DNA of 64,000 nucleotides from Allomuricauda ruestringensis DSM 13258 (GTDB lineage: Bacteria; Bacteroidota; Bacteroidia; Flavobacteriales; Flavobacteriaceae): contig NC_015945.1 of NCBI RefSeq assembly GCF_000224085.1, positions 1,995,501-2,059,500 of the forward strand. The letters are read 5' to 3'. The notes under the pieces were generated by a model. That model was not told where the DNA came from, searched no databases, and worked only from the letters and a program-made list of their open reading frames with translations. Both the position numbers and the translations under genes were made by a program. Shown here piece by piece: positions 1 to 8,560 of the stretch (positions are counted from its first letter, which is position 1; the number at the start of each line of letters is the position of its first letter).

Positions 1-580
1 CCATTTCCAGTTCAAAATCCAAGCGTTGCGTAAGGCCAAAAATTGGAGTTTCTGCACCGTTGGGAAACGTTTGACCCTTTGGACGATAAATGGGTTGACC
101 ACTAACAATAATAGAACTTGCCCTGCCATGATAACCAACTGGAATATGTTTCCAATTGGGCAAAAGGGCATTTTCGGGGTCACGAAACATTTTCCCCACA
201 TTGGTGGCGTGTTCCAGACTCGAATAAAAATCGGTATAGTCACCCACCGCAACGGGCATGTGCATTTGGGCCTCGCCCTGCTTCACGAATAGTTCTGGTT
301 TTCCAGCCAAAACGGAATCGTCATCTTTTAGCCAATATTGGATTTTTTTACGAACCCGTGTGGTGATTTCTTTCCCAAGGGAAATAAAATCGTTCAAGGT
401 GTCCTTTTCCAGTAATGCCGTGTTGAAGTCAAAAACGTCCAACTCTGCCACAGCGGCCAAATCCAAAATATGCTCCCCAACGGCCACACCTACACGTGGG
501 CTTCTGTCTTTAGTGGAAAAAATCCCAAAGGGAATATTGTGAATCGAAAAATCTGAGTTTTCGGGTATTTCTATGACCAT
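1..580 (-). CDS. fahA: fumarylacetoacetase, N-terminal part (cut by window edge)
   Basis: Hydrolyses fumarylacetoacetate to fumarate and acetoacetate, the last step of tyrosine/homogentisate breakdown. Only the first 193 codons are in the window. The reverse strand opens with ATG at 580-578 and reads without a stop to base 1. It carries an N-terminal FAH domain (segments IPFGIFS, RVGVAVG) followed by DYTDFYSS and GYHGRASS, which are typical of the metal/substrate-binding start of the catalytic domain. Family members are usually about 420 residues, so roughly half is missing. It lies downstream of hppD and hmgA on the same strand and is probably in the same degradation unit, although a 158-bp repeat-bearing gap separates it from hmgA. 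Confidence 0.9.
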   Translation of the reverse strand, partial: MVIEIPENSDFSIHNIPFGIFSTKDRSPRVGVAVGEHILDLAAVAELDVFDFNTALLEKDTLNDFISLGKEITTRVRKKIQYWLKDDDSVLAGKPELFVKQGEAQMHMPVAVGDYTDFYSSLEHATNVGKMFRDPENALLPNWKHIPVGYHGRASSIIVSGQPIYRPKGQTFPNGAETPIFGLTQRLDFELEM

Positions 581-597
581 GTAACTTTTTATATGTC

Positions 598-722
598 ATT
601 CCCGTGAAAACGGGAATCTTATCTTTTTGTCATTTCGAACTGTCAGATTGAGCGCAGTCGAAATCAAAGTAAGAAATCTGGGAATAAGATTTCTCAATCG
701 TTTCGCTCATATCGAAATGACA
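598..722. repeat. palindromic intergenic repeat element between fahA and hmgA
   Basis: Two nested palindromes fill this gap. ATTCCCGT (598-605) pairs with ACGGGAAT (610-617) across GAAA. TGTCATTTCGA (628-638) pairs exactly with TCGAAATGACA (712-722), enclosing about 73 bases. Within the second element, 641-663 contains the core TGAGCGCAGTCGAA, which recurs near 50610 and, inverted, near 50983. It looks like a dispersed non-coding repeat family that could fold in the transcript between hmgA and fahA. Confidence 0.75.
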
Positions 723-738
723 TTCAATTATCTCAAAT

Positions 739-1896
739 TTACTCCAACCACGATTTATAATACTTGCCATCATCAATTTTGAGGGCATTCTTGGTCACCT
801 GTAAGGGTTTAAAGGTATCTATCATCACCGCCAACTCCTCGGTTTCTTTTTTGCCGATACTGGCTTCATAAGTTCCAGGGTGCGGCCCGTGCGGAATACC
901 TGCAGGATGCAACGAAATATAACCCGGGCCAATGCCTGTTCTGCTCATAAAATCACCATCTACATAATACAATACTTCGTCCGAATCTATATTGGAATGG
1001 TTGTATGGAGCGGGTATGGATTTTGGGTGATAATCGTACAATCTAGGGCAGAACGAACACACCACAAAGGCACCCGTCTCAAAAGTTTGATGCACAGGTG
1101 GCGGTTGGTGCACACGTCCCGTAATCGGTTCAAAATTATGGATGGAAAATCCGTAGGGGAAGTTATAACCGTCCCAACCGACCACATCAAAAGGATGCGT
1201 GGCATATACGAGTTGGTGCAACATACCCTGTTTCTTGATTTTCATCAAAAACTCTCCTTTTTCATCAAAAGTTTGAAGGTCCTGCGGCAGTTTGTAGTCC
1301 CGTTCGCAGAAAGGGGAGTGCTCCAAAAGCTGTCCAAACCAGTTACGATACCGTTTTGGGGTATAAATTGGATGGAAGGACTCTGCATACAAAATACGGT
1401 TGTCCTCCGTGTCAAATTCTATTTGATAGATCATCCCTCGTGGAATGATGAGGTAATCCCCATATTCAAAAGGAATGTTCCCCAAAAAAGTTTTTAAGGT
1501 TCCTGACCCTTTATGAATAAAGAGCATTTCATCAGCATCGGCATTTTTATAAAAATAGTCCGTTACTGATTTTCTCGGTGCTGCCAAACCTATGTGAACG
1601 TCGTTGTTTACCAACAGTGGTTCGCGCCCTTCCAAGAAATCATTTTTAGGAGCTACATCAAAACCGATTAATTTTCGGCTGGTGATGTTCTTTTCCACGG
1701 CAATTTTTGGGCTCACGTCCAAGGCCTTGCCAATTTCTTTGACCTGAGTGGGTCGGTGAACATGGTAGGACAGTGAGGACATCCCATCAAAACCGATAGT
1801 CCCAAAAAGCTGCTCGTAATAGAGGCCGCCATCGGGCTTTTCGAATTGGGTATGCCGTTTCTGCGGAATTTTCCCGAGTTTATGATAAATAGGCAT
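739..1896 (-). CDS. hmgA: homogentisate 1,2-dioxygenase
   Basis: Fe(II) ring-opening dioxygenase converting homogentisate to maleylacetoacetate, in the cytoplasm. The 385-residue product fits the shorter bacterial homogentisate dioxygenases. Visible signatures are an N-terminal GLYYEQLFGT-type region, a cupin-like core (LFIHKGSGTLKTFLG, YGDYLIIPRGMIYQI), and a C-terminal metal-site region with NHSNIDSDEVLYYVDGDF and SLHPAGIPHGPHPG, rich in the His and Glu residues expected to bind iron. The ATG at 1896 is the only reasonable start before the repeat-bearing gap to hppD. It follows hppD by 81 bp on the same strand and supplies the next step of the pathway. Confidence 0.95.
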   Translation of the reverse strand: MPIYHKLGKIPQKRHTQFEKPDGGLYYEQLFGTIGFDGMSSLSYHVHRPTQVKEIGKALDVSPKIAVEKNITSRKLIGFDVAPKNDFLEGREPLLVNNDVHIGLAAPRKSVTDYFYKNADADEMLFIHKGSGTLKTFLGNIPFEYGDYLIIPRGMIYQIEFDTEDNRILYAESFHPIYTPKRYRNWFGQLLEHSPFCERDYKLPQDLQTFDEKGEFLMKIKKQGMLHQLVYATHPFDVVGWDGYNFPYGFSIHNFEPITGRVHQPPPVHQTFETGAFVVCSFCPRLYDYHPKSIPAPYNHSNIDSDEVLYYVDGDFMSRTGIGPGYISLHPAGIPHGPHPGTYEASIGKKETEELAVMIDTFKPLQVTKNALKIDDGKYYKSWLE

Positions 1897-1922
1897 TTTT
1901 TCTCAGTTTTGAGTTTAAAGTT

Positions 1923-1962
1923 ATGAGTTATGAGTCTGAAATTCCAATAACTCATAACTCAT
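1923..1962. repeat. inverted repeat in the hppD-hmgA gap
   Basis: ATGAGTTATGAGT at 1923-1935 is the exact reverse complement of ACTCATAACTCAT at 1950-1962, with a 14-nt spacer. In the hppD-to-hmgA transcript this would form a 13-bp AU-rich hairpin. No U-tract follows, so it does not look like a terminator. It may be a transcript stabiliser or simply a dispersed repeat. Confidence 0.6.
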
Positions 1963-1977
1963 CACTCTTAACTATGA

Positions 1978-3111
1978 TTAATGCAATGTGCCTCGAAGCT
2001 CTTGCTCACGCTCTATGGCTTCGAACAATGCTTTAAAGTTACCTTTTCCAAACGATTGCGCGCCCTTTCTTTGGATAATTTCGAAGAACATGGTTGGTCT
2101 GGGCTCCACGGGCTTGGTGAAGATTTGTAGCAAGTACCCCTCATCGTCACGGTCTACCAAGATGCCCAATTCTTTTAATGGAGCGATGTCCTCATCAATT
2201 TCACCAACACGGTCGGAAATGACATCGTAATAAGTAGAAGGAACCCTTAGAAATTCTACACCACGGCTTTTTAAGTCTCGAACGGTTTGGATAATGTCGT
2301 CAGTGGCCACGGCAATGTGCTGTACGCCTTCGTCTTCGTAAAAATCCAAGTATTCCTCCACTTGGGATTTCTTCTTTCCCTCTGCAGGTTCGTTGATCGG
2401 GAATTTAATGCGTCCGTTTCCGTTGCTCATTACCTTGCTCATTAAAGCGGTGTAGTCTGTAGAAATGTCATTGTCATCAAAAGATAGGATGTTTTTGAAC
2501 CCCATTACATCTTCGTAAAACTTCACCCAATGGTTCATTTTGTTCCAACCTACATTGCCAACCATGTGGTCTACAAATTTTAGACCCGCAGGTTCTGGGT
2601 TGTAATCTGGAGTTTCCCATTTTTTGTATCCTGGAAGAAATGTACCATTATAATCTTTGCGTTCCACAAAAATATGCACGGTCTCACCATAGGTGTAAAT
2701 TCCAGCACGTACCACTTTTCCATTCTTGTCCTCTTCAACTTTGGGTTCCATGTAGGACTTAGCGCCTCTTTCCATGGCGTTGTTATAGGCTTGGGATGCA
2801 TCGTCCACCCATAGGGCCACAACTTTTACGCCATCACCGTGCTTGTCGATGTGTTTTCCTATCTCTGTTCCACTTTTTAGGGGAGAGGTAAGAACCAAAC
2901 GAATTTTATCTTGAATCACCACATAACTTTCTCGGTCTTTTAGTCCAGTTTCCAATCCGGCCTGTGCGTATGATTGAAAACCAAAGGCGGTTTTGTAAAA
3001 GTGTGCCGCTTGTTTGGAATTGCCTACATACAATTCGATGTAGTCGGTCCCGTTGATGGGCATAAAATCTTCAGATGTATTCGCTCCTTTTGGAAGTGTT
3101 GATGTCTCCAT
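1978..3111 (-). CDS. hppD: 4-hydroxyphenylpyruvate dioxygenase
   Basis: Converts 4-hydroxyphenylpyruvate to homogentisate, feeding hmgA and fahA downstream. The 377 residues contain two vicinal-oxygen-chelate halves. The N-terminal half starts around IELYVGNSKQAAHFYKTAF. The catalytic half starts near FVDHMVGNV (first iron His) and continues through GVQHIAVATDDI (second His) to LLQIFTKPV and FFEIIQRKG (Glu ligand). Length and motif order match bacterial and eukaryotic HPPD. It is the first gene of the minus-strand tyrosine-catabolism unit. Its promoter region faces a MarR gene and contains a 15-bp palindrome placed over the predicted transcription start. Confidence 0.96.
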   Translation of the reverse strand: METSTLPKGANTSEDFMPINGTDYIELYVGNSKQAAHFYKTAFGFQSYAQAGLETGLKDRESYVVIQDKIRLVLTSPLKSGTEIGKHIDKHGDGVKVVALWVDDASQAYNNAMERGAKSYMEPKVEEDKNGKVVRAGIYTYGETVHIFVERKDYNGTFLPGYKKWETPDYNPEPAGLKFVDHMVGNVGWNKMNHWVKFYEDVMGFKNILSFDDNDISTDYTALMSKVMSNGNGRIKFPINEPAEGKKKSQVEEYLDFYEDEGVQHIAVATDDIIQTVRDLKSRGVEFLRVPSTYYDVISDRVGEIDEDIAPLKELGILVDRDDEGYLLQIFTKPVEPRPTMFFEIIQRKGAQSFGKGNFKALFEAIEREQELRGTLH

Positions 3112-3146
3112 GATCTTTTATGTTGTTTTTATTGTCTAACTTTATA

Positions 3147-3169
3147 TTGTTGCATCAACAACAAAAATA
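3147..3169 (-). promoter_or_regulatory. hppD -7 element with overlapping MarR-type operator
   Basis: On the minus strand TATTTTTG (3169-3162) matches the Bacteroidota -7 consensus TAnnTTTG; no good -33 TTTG was found. Immediately downstream lies TTGTTG-CAT-CAACAA (3147-3161), a perfect 6-bp inverted repeat with a 3-nt centre, covering the expected start of transcription. Small palindromes of this kind are typical MarR-family sites. With the divergent MarR gene next door, autoregulation and repression of hppD are the simplest reading, which is inference. Confidence 0.55.
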
Positions 3170-3264
3170 ATGATTTTAAAACACGAAAACGATTTTGTTG
3201 ACTGAAATTTGAGTTAAAATTGATGCTGTGATGGGGCATGGCCGATCAACTAAATCGGAATCCC

Positions 3265-3272
3265 TATTTTTG
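3265..3272 (+). promoter_or_regulatory. -7 element of the MarR gene
   Basis: TATTTTTG matches TAnnTTTG. It would place the transcript start near 3278, so translation from 3291 is favoured over an in-frame ATG at 3228. No clear -33 TTTG is visible at the right distance, so the call is weak. Confidence 0.35.
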
Positions 3273-3290
3273 TGGCTATTCTCAAAAAAG

Positions 3291-3746
3291 ATGCTCAATC
3301 GTATAGATGAAATACAAGGGATGGGGTTCCACTTGGATTTGGTGCTCCGTAAAATCCAAAAGGCGTATTTGCGCACCTTTAATGAACTTGGAGTGGATAC
3401 GACCATTGAGCAATGGGTGATTCTCTATCAAATTCATCAACTTGGTGAAAATGCCAGTCAACGTGATATTGTGAATGAAAATTTTCGCAACCGCGCCACA
3501 ACCTCTAGGGTTATTGGTGGCTTGGAGCGTAAAGGTTGGATTTCCAAAACCCGTTTTGAAGGCGACCAAAAGCGTTTTAAACTGGAACTGACCCCAAAAG
3601 GAAAGGAAATTCTGGACATTACCTTGCCCAGCGCACTTCAACTGCGAAAACTGGCCATAAAGGATGTGGATACATCCGAGTTTGAGACCTTTTTAAGGGT
3701 ATTGGATAAAATAGGGGAGAATTACGAAGAAAATGAGTCCCAATAA
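3291..3746 (+). CDS. MarR family transcriptional regulator
   Basis: A 151-residue winged-helix repressor of the MarR type. After an N-terminal helix (FHLDLVLRKIQKAY) comes the DNA-binding region, with QRDIVNENFRNRATTSRVIGGLERKGWI as recognition helix and start of wing and RFKLELTPKGKEIL completing the wing. The frame is open further upstream, but the -7 element at 3265-3272 and the homology-like start at MLNRIDEIQ favour 3291. It is divergent from hppD, and the palindrome at 3147-3161 between them is a likely target. An aromatic intermediate such as homogentisate or hydroxyphenylpyruvate is a plausible ligand but unproven. Its last 25 bases overlap the convergent TSUP gene. Confidence 0.88.
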   Translation: MLNRIDEIQGMGFHLDLVLRKIQKAYLRTFNELGVDTTIEQWVILYQIHQLGENASQRDIVNENFRNRATTSRVIGGLERKGWISKTRFEGDQKRFKLELTPKGKEILDITLPSALQLRKLAIKDVDTSEFETFLRVLDKIGENYEENESQ

Positions 3747-4471
3747 TTAAACGCCAAACCGGCGATGGTGGCCAATCCTATAAGCAGGATAAAAATTAAA
3801 CTTAGTTTACGGAACTTTTCTTGTGGGATGTAATGCAGTATTCTTTTTCCCAAATACGTACCCACCAAACCAATTACGAACAAAAAGGGCAGGTAGGTCA
3901 ATTCTTGTTTGCCGATGTAGCCATTTCCGTAGTACACAAAGGTTCGGGAGAAATCGATCATAAAATCAATAAAGGCGGAAGTGGCAATAAAAGCACTTTT
4001 TTCCAAATTGAAAGCAGCCATGGTCAATCCACGGATAGCACCTCCTGTGCCCAAAAGGCCAGCGGAAAACCCTGATAATGCGCCTCCGATTACAGAATTC
4101 TTTTTGTTTGGAAGGATGATAATCTCACTTTTAATGAGAAACAATAGGCTAAAAGCAACCAGAAATACACCCAACACAATTTCGAGTGCACTGCTGTTTA
4201 CTATTTTAGATAGAAACCCACCCACAATCACGAAGAGCACCGAAGGAACACCAATGTAAAGCAGCAGTTTCTTGTCCAATCCTTTTTTGAACAGGAAAAT
4301 CTTACTAACGTTACTGGATAGGTGAAAAATGGCCGTCATACCCAGCACGGAATAAAAATCAAAGTAAAAATTGCCCAGCGGTACAAAGAACACTGATGAG
4401 CCAAAACCTCCTATGGTTCCTATGATTTCAGCAACCAATGCAAGCAATAAAAAAATGTAGTTGATCTTCAT
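3722..4471 (-). CDS. TSUP family permease (sulfite exporter TauE/SafE family)
   Basis: A 249-residue inner-membrane protein with about eight hydrophobic segments arranged as two repeats. Each repeat begins with a glycine-rich motif: GTIGGFGSSVFFVPL near residue 18 and SGFSAGLLGTGGAIRG near residue 135. That pattern is diagnostic of the TSUP fold. Family members move sulfite, sulfoacetate or other organic anions, and the substrate here cannot be told from sequence. The 3' end overlaps the MarR reading frame on the opposite strand by 25 bp. No partner sulfur gene is adjacent; the sulfur-type cluster at 48374-50548 is far away. Confidence 0.88.
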   Translation of the reverse strand: MKINYIFLLLALVAEIIGTIGGFGSSVFFVPLGNFYFDFYSVLGMTAIFHLSSNVSKIFLFKKGLDKKLLLYIGVPSVLFVIVGGFLSKIVNSSALEIVLGVFLVAFSLLFLIKSEIIILPNKKNSVIGGALSGFSAGLLGTGGAIRGLTMAAFNLEKSAFIATSAFIDFMIDFSRTFVYYGNGYIGKQELTYLPFLFVIGLVGTYLGKRILHYIPQEKFRKLSLIFILLIGLATIAGLAFNYWDSFSS

Positions 4472-4650
4472 ACTTCAGAAATATAGTACGGTATGCTATA
4501 TGGAAGTTAAATTTATGTCATTTTAACCTAAAAAAATCTTAAAAAGTATATTTCGTGTTAATGTAGCATATAAAATGGATAATCTGTTGGACGTAAGGAT
4601 GGGAAAACCGCTGCAACTTTGTACCTGTATAAGTTTGATATACAATTGCT

Positions 4651-5214
4651 ATGAAAAAGACGAATTTTTATCCAACAATATGGTCAATAGCTGCTTACAC
4701 CCCGAGTGTAATGGCAGACTGGTATGGCACCGAAGCCAATACAGCCGAGTTGATCTTGAAAAATGAGGCCGCTACAGCGCTCCATGTTTCAGAAATGACC
4801 CTTAACATTACTAAGTTCTCAGCAATCGATGAGCAGGGTAATGAGCATTTTATTATAGATTTTCCTGGTCAAAACCCAGTTACCCTAAAAGGTATAGCTT
4901 CCGGAAACTTTATGCGTTCCAAAAGCGTACTATCCTTGCCCGAAGGTAGATACACCGCATTGCGTTTTTATATGGCAGGATGGGGAAACCAGTTCATTTA
5001 TCAGGATGGGGCAGCCGAATCTGCCAACTCGTTCAACCGTTTGGATTTTCAGATTGAAGATGGTTTTACGGTGGAGGAAGGCAACGCCCCCGAAGTTAAA
5101 TTGTGGTTTGACTTTGCTCCCTACCAGTGGAAGCGACACTTTAAACCGCTTACGGATTTGTTTATTGGGAGCAAAAGTCAAAAACCACGATTGGCCAATA
5201 GTTTTGGCAATTGA
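4651..5214 (+). CDS. hypothetical protein, DUF4382-like
   Basis: 187 residues, no function recognised. The sequence is beta-rich. LPEGRYTALRFYMAGW in the middle and IEDGFTVEEGNAPEVKLWFDFAPY near the end resemble the pattern of DUF4382-type envelope proteins (a polar strand, then a glycine/tyrosine turn, then a final acidic strand). That similarity is by eye only. There is no convincing signal peptide or lipobox, which is unusual for such proteins. A -7-like TAAGTTTG at 4630-4637 sits just upstream of the ATG at 4651. It stands alone between oppositely oriented genes and ends at a strong hairpin terminator. Confidence 0.6.
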   Translation: MKKTNFYPTIWSIAAYTPSVMADWYGTEANTAELILKNEAATALHVSEMTLNITKFSAIDEQGNEHFIIDFPGQNPVTLKGIASGNFMRSKSVLSLPEGRYTALRFYMAGWGNQFIYQDGAAESANSFNRLDFQIEDGFTVEEGNAPEVKLWFDFAPYQWKRHFKPLTDLFIGSKSQKPRLANSFGN

Positions 5215-5237
5215 ATATTATGTTATGAAAAGGAATG

Positions 5238-5264
5238 AAAAAGGCACCGATCGGTGCCTTTTTT
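5238..5264. terminator. bidirectional rho-independent terminator
   Basis: The perfect palindrome AAAAAGGCACCGA / TCGGTGCCTTTTT is flanked by A and T runs. It can end the plus-strand DUF4382-like gene and the minus-strand tricorn protease gene, which converge on it. Confidence 0.85.
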
Positions 5265-5284
5265 AGTTTGATATAAGTTCAAAA

Positions 5285-8200
5285 TTATTGATTTCCTTCT
5301 TCATCATAGCCTGCGGGCCGCTTCCATCGCACAGGTGCATCTGGTTCGGGCTTCATTATGAATTCTTGGGTTTCCAAGAGCTTCAATGCTTCTTGTACGG
5401 CACGTTCCAATTGGGGGTCTTTTCCAGCAACCACCTCTTTTGGTGCTTGAATCACTTCGATGTCCGGGGAAATCCCTTTTCCTTCCACATCCCATTCACC
5501 ATCATTGTTGTAAAAGCCGCCTCGGGGAGCTACCATCCGTCCTCCATCAATAAAGGGCGGGGTGTCCCAAGTCCCAACAAGTCCTCCCCAAGTTCGGGTA
5601 CCTACCAAAGGCCCCAGTCCTTTTTCCTTGAACATATAGGGCAATAAATCCCCTCCAGATCCTGCACGTTCGTTGATGATCATCACTTTTGGACCCCATA
5701 TTCCCGCTATGGGACTGGTCCAAGGACGATTATCATTGGCTTTACTGTTGAAATATCCAAAAGGTTCCCTGGACATGATGTCGATCATATAATCGGCTGC
5801 CGAACCGCCACCATTGTTACGTTCATCCAAAATGACCCCTTTTTTATCCTGTTGGGAGAAGTAGTACTTGTTGAAACTACGGAAACCATTCCCACTGGTG
5901 TTTGGAATGTACACATAGGCCAATTTCCCGTCCGATAGTTCGTCCACTTTCCTTCGGTTTTCCTCCACCCAGTCCATATAACGAAGTTGATACTCGTTGG
6001 CAACAGGTTTTACGGTAAGCATTCGGGAACCGTCCATGATTGGCTTGCTGTTTACGTTGATATTGATGGTGCGATCGGCGGTTTGGGCCAGCAATTCATA
6101 CATGTTTTGGTCAGCGGAGAGCACTTTACCATTGATGGCCACGAGATAATCACCCTCCTGAACCTCTAAGCCTGGCATGGCCAAGGGAGCCCTTAGTTCT
6201 GGATTCCAGTGTTCGCCTGTGTATATTTTTTTGATTTGATAGTGGCCGTTGGTCAACTCAAAATCCGCTCCCAAAAGCCCAACCGGTACTCGGTCCACAT
6301 CGGGCATATCTCCACCGGAAACATAGGAATGGCCAATGGCCACCTCTCCGCTCAGAATATCGACCACGTAGTTGAGATCGGTTCTATGTTTTACGTGTTT
6401 GATCCAAGGTTGGTACCAACTGTAGACTTTGTCCCAAGGTGCACCGTGGACGTTATCGACATAAAGAAAATCCCTCATGTAGCGCCAACCTTCCTTAAAG
6501 ATCTGTGCGTATTCCGCTTTAGGGTCAATTTTTATTTGGGCATTGATGGTGAGCTTATCTTCTGGTTTTGGGGAGGCCTTGGTATCGGTGATCATCCAAC
6601 CACCTGAATTTTTGACCAATGCATGTGCCCCATTCGTGGAGGTTCTCATAAAACTGACGCCATCAGCAAAATCAGTGGCTTTTTCTTTGGCAACATCATA
6701 GGAATGTACCTTAAGCCCAGGTGTGTTTGGAACCGATTCGGCCACAAAAATTTGTTTTTCGGGACCGGGCTGCAAAAACTGATAGTCCCTTGCAGGAAGC
6801 TCCAGTGCGACCACCCGATCTTGAATATTGGCAAAATCAATCACTACGGGCTTTGGAGTTGGTTCTTCTTCTTTTTTGTCATCCTTTTTTGATTTGGTTC
6901 CCTTGTCCGACGAATTTTCTTCCGGTTTGGAGCTTTCCTCGTCCGTTTCGGGAAGATTCGGGGCCTTGCCCGAAGCACTCAATACCAAGGCGTACAAACT
7001 GCGGGTAACGCCTGGGTCGTAGGAGCTCATATCCAACCAACCCGATGCCAGGCCATAATCGGTACTGGCTAAAAAGTACAGGTATTCACCAGAAACATCC
7101 CAAATGGGACTTGTGGCATCAGCCGTTCCTTCCGTTACCTGAACCGTTTTTCCGGTTTGAGTGTCGTAAATAAAAACGGCTTTAAAATGACTGTCCTGTT
7201 GTTTTTCATAGGTAATCCATCGGCTATCGGGCGACCAAACGGGATTCATGGTCCTGTTTGGGTGGGCATACCGGTCTGTATCGACCTTGACCACTTTTCC
7301 CGATTCAATGTTCACGTACCACATATTGTAATCCGTATCGGTATAGGCAATCAGTTTGCCGTTTGGGGACCAATCCGGTTGAAAGTAGAAGGTCGGGTTT
7401 TCCAAAGGGTAGGATTTCTGGTCGTTCCCATATTGATCGGAAACCACCAATTGATACTCCCCGCTGCGGTCGGAAAACCATGCAATTTTATCGCCTTTGG
7501 GCGACCACACGGGATACCGGTCCGCTACCCCGGAGGATTGGGTTATGTTTCTCCAGCTACCTTCTTCTTTAGGGAAGGTGAAAATATCGCCACGATGTTC
7601 AAAAATGGCCCTTTTTCCATTGGGCGAAATGTTTGCGTTTCGCACCGAATTCGCCGAAACCTCTTCCCATCGCTCGCGGCTGAAGTTCAAATCGCCCTTC
7701 ACGGTTATGGTCAAAGGATTGCTTTGCTTTGAGGTCAGGTCCATCACGTGTAAGCGACCTCCTTGCTCATAGACCAATTGGTTGCCACGGACATCCAAGT
7801 TTTTTACATCAAATTTTTTGTGAAACGTAATCTGTTCCTCGGTCTTGGTGTTGATATCGAAGCTCCATACGTTACTGGTGTAGTCGCGTTCCGAAAGGTA
7901 ATACACCTTGTTGCCCGACCATACGGGGTACAAATGACGTTCTTGGTCCAATTGAGGGGTAGTCATTAATTCGTAGGTATCCAAATTCACGATCCAAATG
8001 GGCATGGCCTGTCCACCACGGTAGTTTCGCCATTCGGGGTCCCACGAAGTGATGGGAGTGTAGGCGATATGTGAACCATCGGCAGAGATATTGCCATAGG
8101 CCCCTCTAAGTATTTCCAATGCTTTGGGCAGTCCTCCGTTTGGTGAAACGGTAAAAAACTGACTTGTCATGGTCGGCCGTGCATTTCGGGTGGAACGAAA

Positions 8201-8560
8201 CAAGATAGTTCCATCAGGTGTCCACCCCTGTACTTCGTCCATGGCTGGGTGGAAGGTAATCCGTTTGGGTGTGCCCCCATCCGAAGGTATCACGTACACA
8301 TCGCTGTTGCCATCGTATTCTGCGGTAAAGGCAATCCATTTTCCGTCCTTGGAAAAGCGGGGGTCAGACTCGTTGCCTATACCGCTCGTAAGGCGTTGGG
8401 CCTCGCCACCGCTAAGGGAGGCCTTCCAAAGGTCGTTGGCGTGTACAAACACTACGGAATTGTTGCTCAAGGTAGGCTCACGCAACAACAAAGTGCCTTC
8501 TTGGGACAGTAGTTGTGCCGTTGCCAGTAATGCAATTCCTAAAACATATATTTTTCTCAT
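5285..8560 (-). CDS. tricorn-type protease (S41 family peptidase with beta-propeller and PDZ domains)
   Basis: A 1091-residue exported protease resembling archaeal tricorn. A signal peptide (about 1-20) is followed by WD40-like/PD40 propeller repeats with recurring WSPxGKxIA-type blades (DPRFSKDGKWIAFTAEY, YPVWSPKGDKIAWFSD, PVWSPDSRWITYE). A charged low-complexity insert lies around 545-590. The tricorn C1 region (GWRYMRDFLYVDNVHGAPW) comes next, then a PDZ domain (GLEVQEGDYLVAINGK), and finally the S41 core with DERNNGGGS and the nucleophile-containing NERAGSGGD. The Ser, Gly and Glu positions expected for catalysis appear present. It probably degrades peptides in the periplasm. The gene is single, convergent with the DUF4382-like gene. 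Confidence 0.92.
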   Translation of the reverse strand: MRKIYVLGIALLATAQLLSQEGTLLLREPTLSNNSVVFVHANDLWKASLSGGEAQRLTSGIGNESDPRFSKDGKWIAFTAEYDGNSDVYVIPSDGGTPKRITFHPAMDEVQGWTPDGTILFRSTRNARPTMTSQFFTVSPNGGLPKALEILRGAYGNISADGSHIAYTPITSWDPEWRNYRGGQAMPIWIVNLDTYELMTTPQLDQERHLYPVWSGNKVYYLSERDYTSNVWSFDINTKTEEQITFHKKFDVKNLDVRGNQLVYEQGGRLHVMDLTSKQSNPLTITVKGDLNFSRERWEEVSANSVRNANISPNGKRAIFEHRGDIFTFPKEEGSWRNITQSSGVADRYPVWSPKGDKIAWFSDRSGEYQLVVSDQYGNDQKSYPLENPTFYFQPDWSPNGKLIAYTDTDYNMWYVNIESGKVVKVDTDRYAHPNRTMNPVWSPDSRWITYEKQQDSHFKAVFIYDTQTGKTVQVTEGTADATSPIWDVSGEYLYFLASTDYGLASGWLDMSSYDPGVTRSLYALVLSASGKAPNLPETDEESSKPEENSSDKGTKSKKDDKKEEEPTPKPVVIDFANIQDRVVALELPARDYQFLQPGPEKQIFVAESVPNTPGLKVHSYDVAKEKATDFADGVSFMRTSTNGAHALVKNSGGWMITDTKASPKPEDKLTINAQIKIDPKAEYAQIFKEGWRYMRDFLYVDNVHGAPWDKVYSWYQPWIKHVKHRTDLNYVVDILSGEVAIGHSYVSGGDMPDVDRVPVGLLGADFELTNGHYQIKKIYTGEHWNPELRAPLAMPGLEVQEGDYLVAINGKVLSADQNMYELLAQTADRTININVNSKPIMDGSRMLTVKPVANEYQLRYMDWVEENRRKVDELSDGKLAYVYIPNTSGNGFRSFNKYYFSQQDKKGVILDERNNGGGSAADYMIDIMSREPFGYFNSKANDNRPWTSPIAGIWGPKVMIINERAGSGGDLLPYMFKEKGLGPLVGTRTWGGLVGTWDTPPFIDGGRMVAPRGGFYNNDGEWDVEGKGISPDIEVIQAPKEVVAGKDPQLERAVQEALKLLETQEFIMKPEPDAPVRWKRPAGYDEEGNQ

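Noticed and set aside
880..1497. Plus-strand 205-codon frame opposite hmgA
   Set aside because: hmgA on the other strand has all family motifs; this frame shows none.
4575..4766. Short plus-strand frame upstream of and overlapping the DUF4382-like gene
   Set aside because: Overlaps the better frame starting at 4651 and has no family features.
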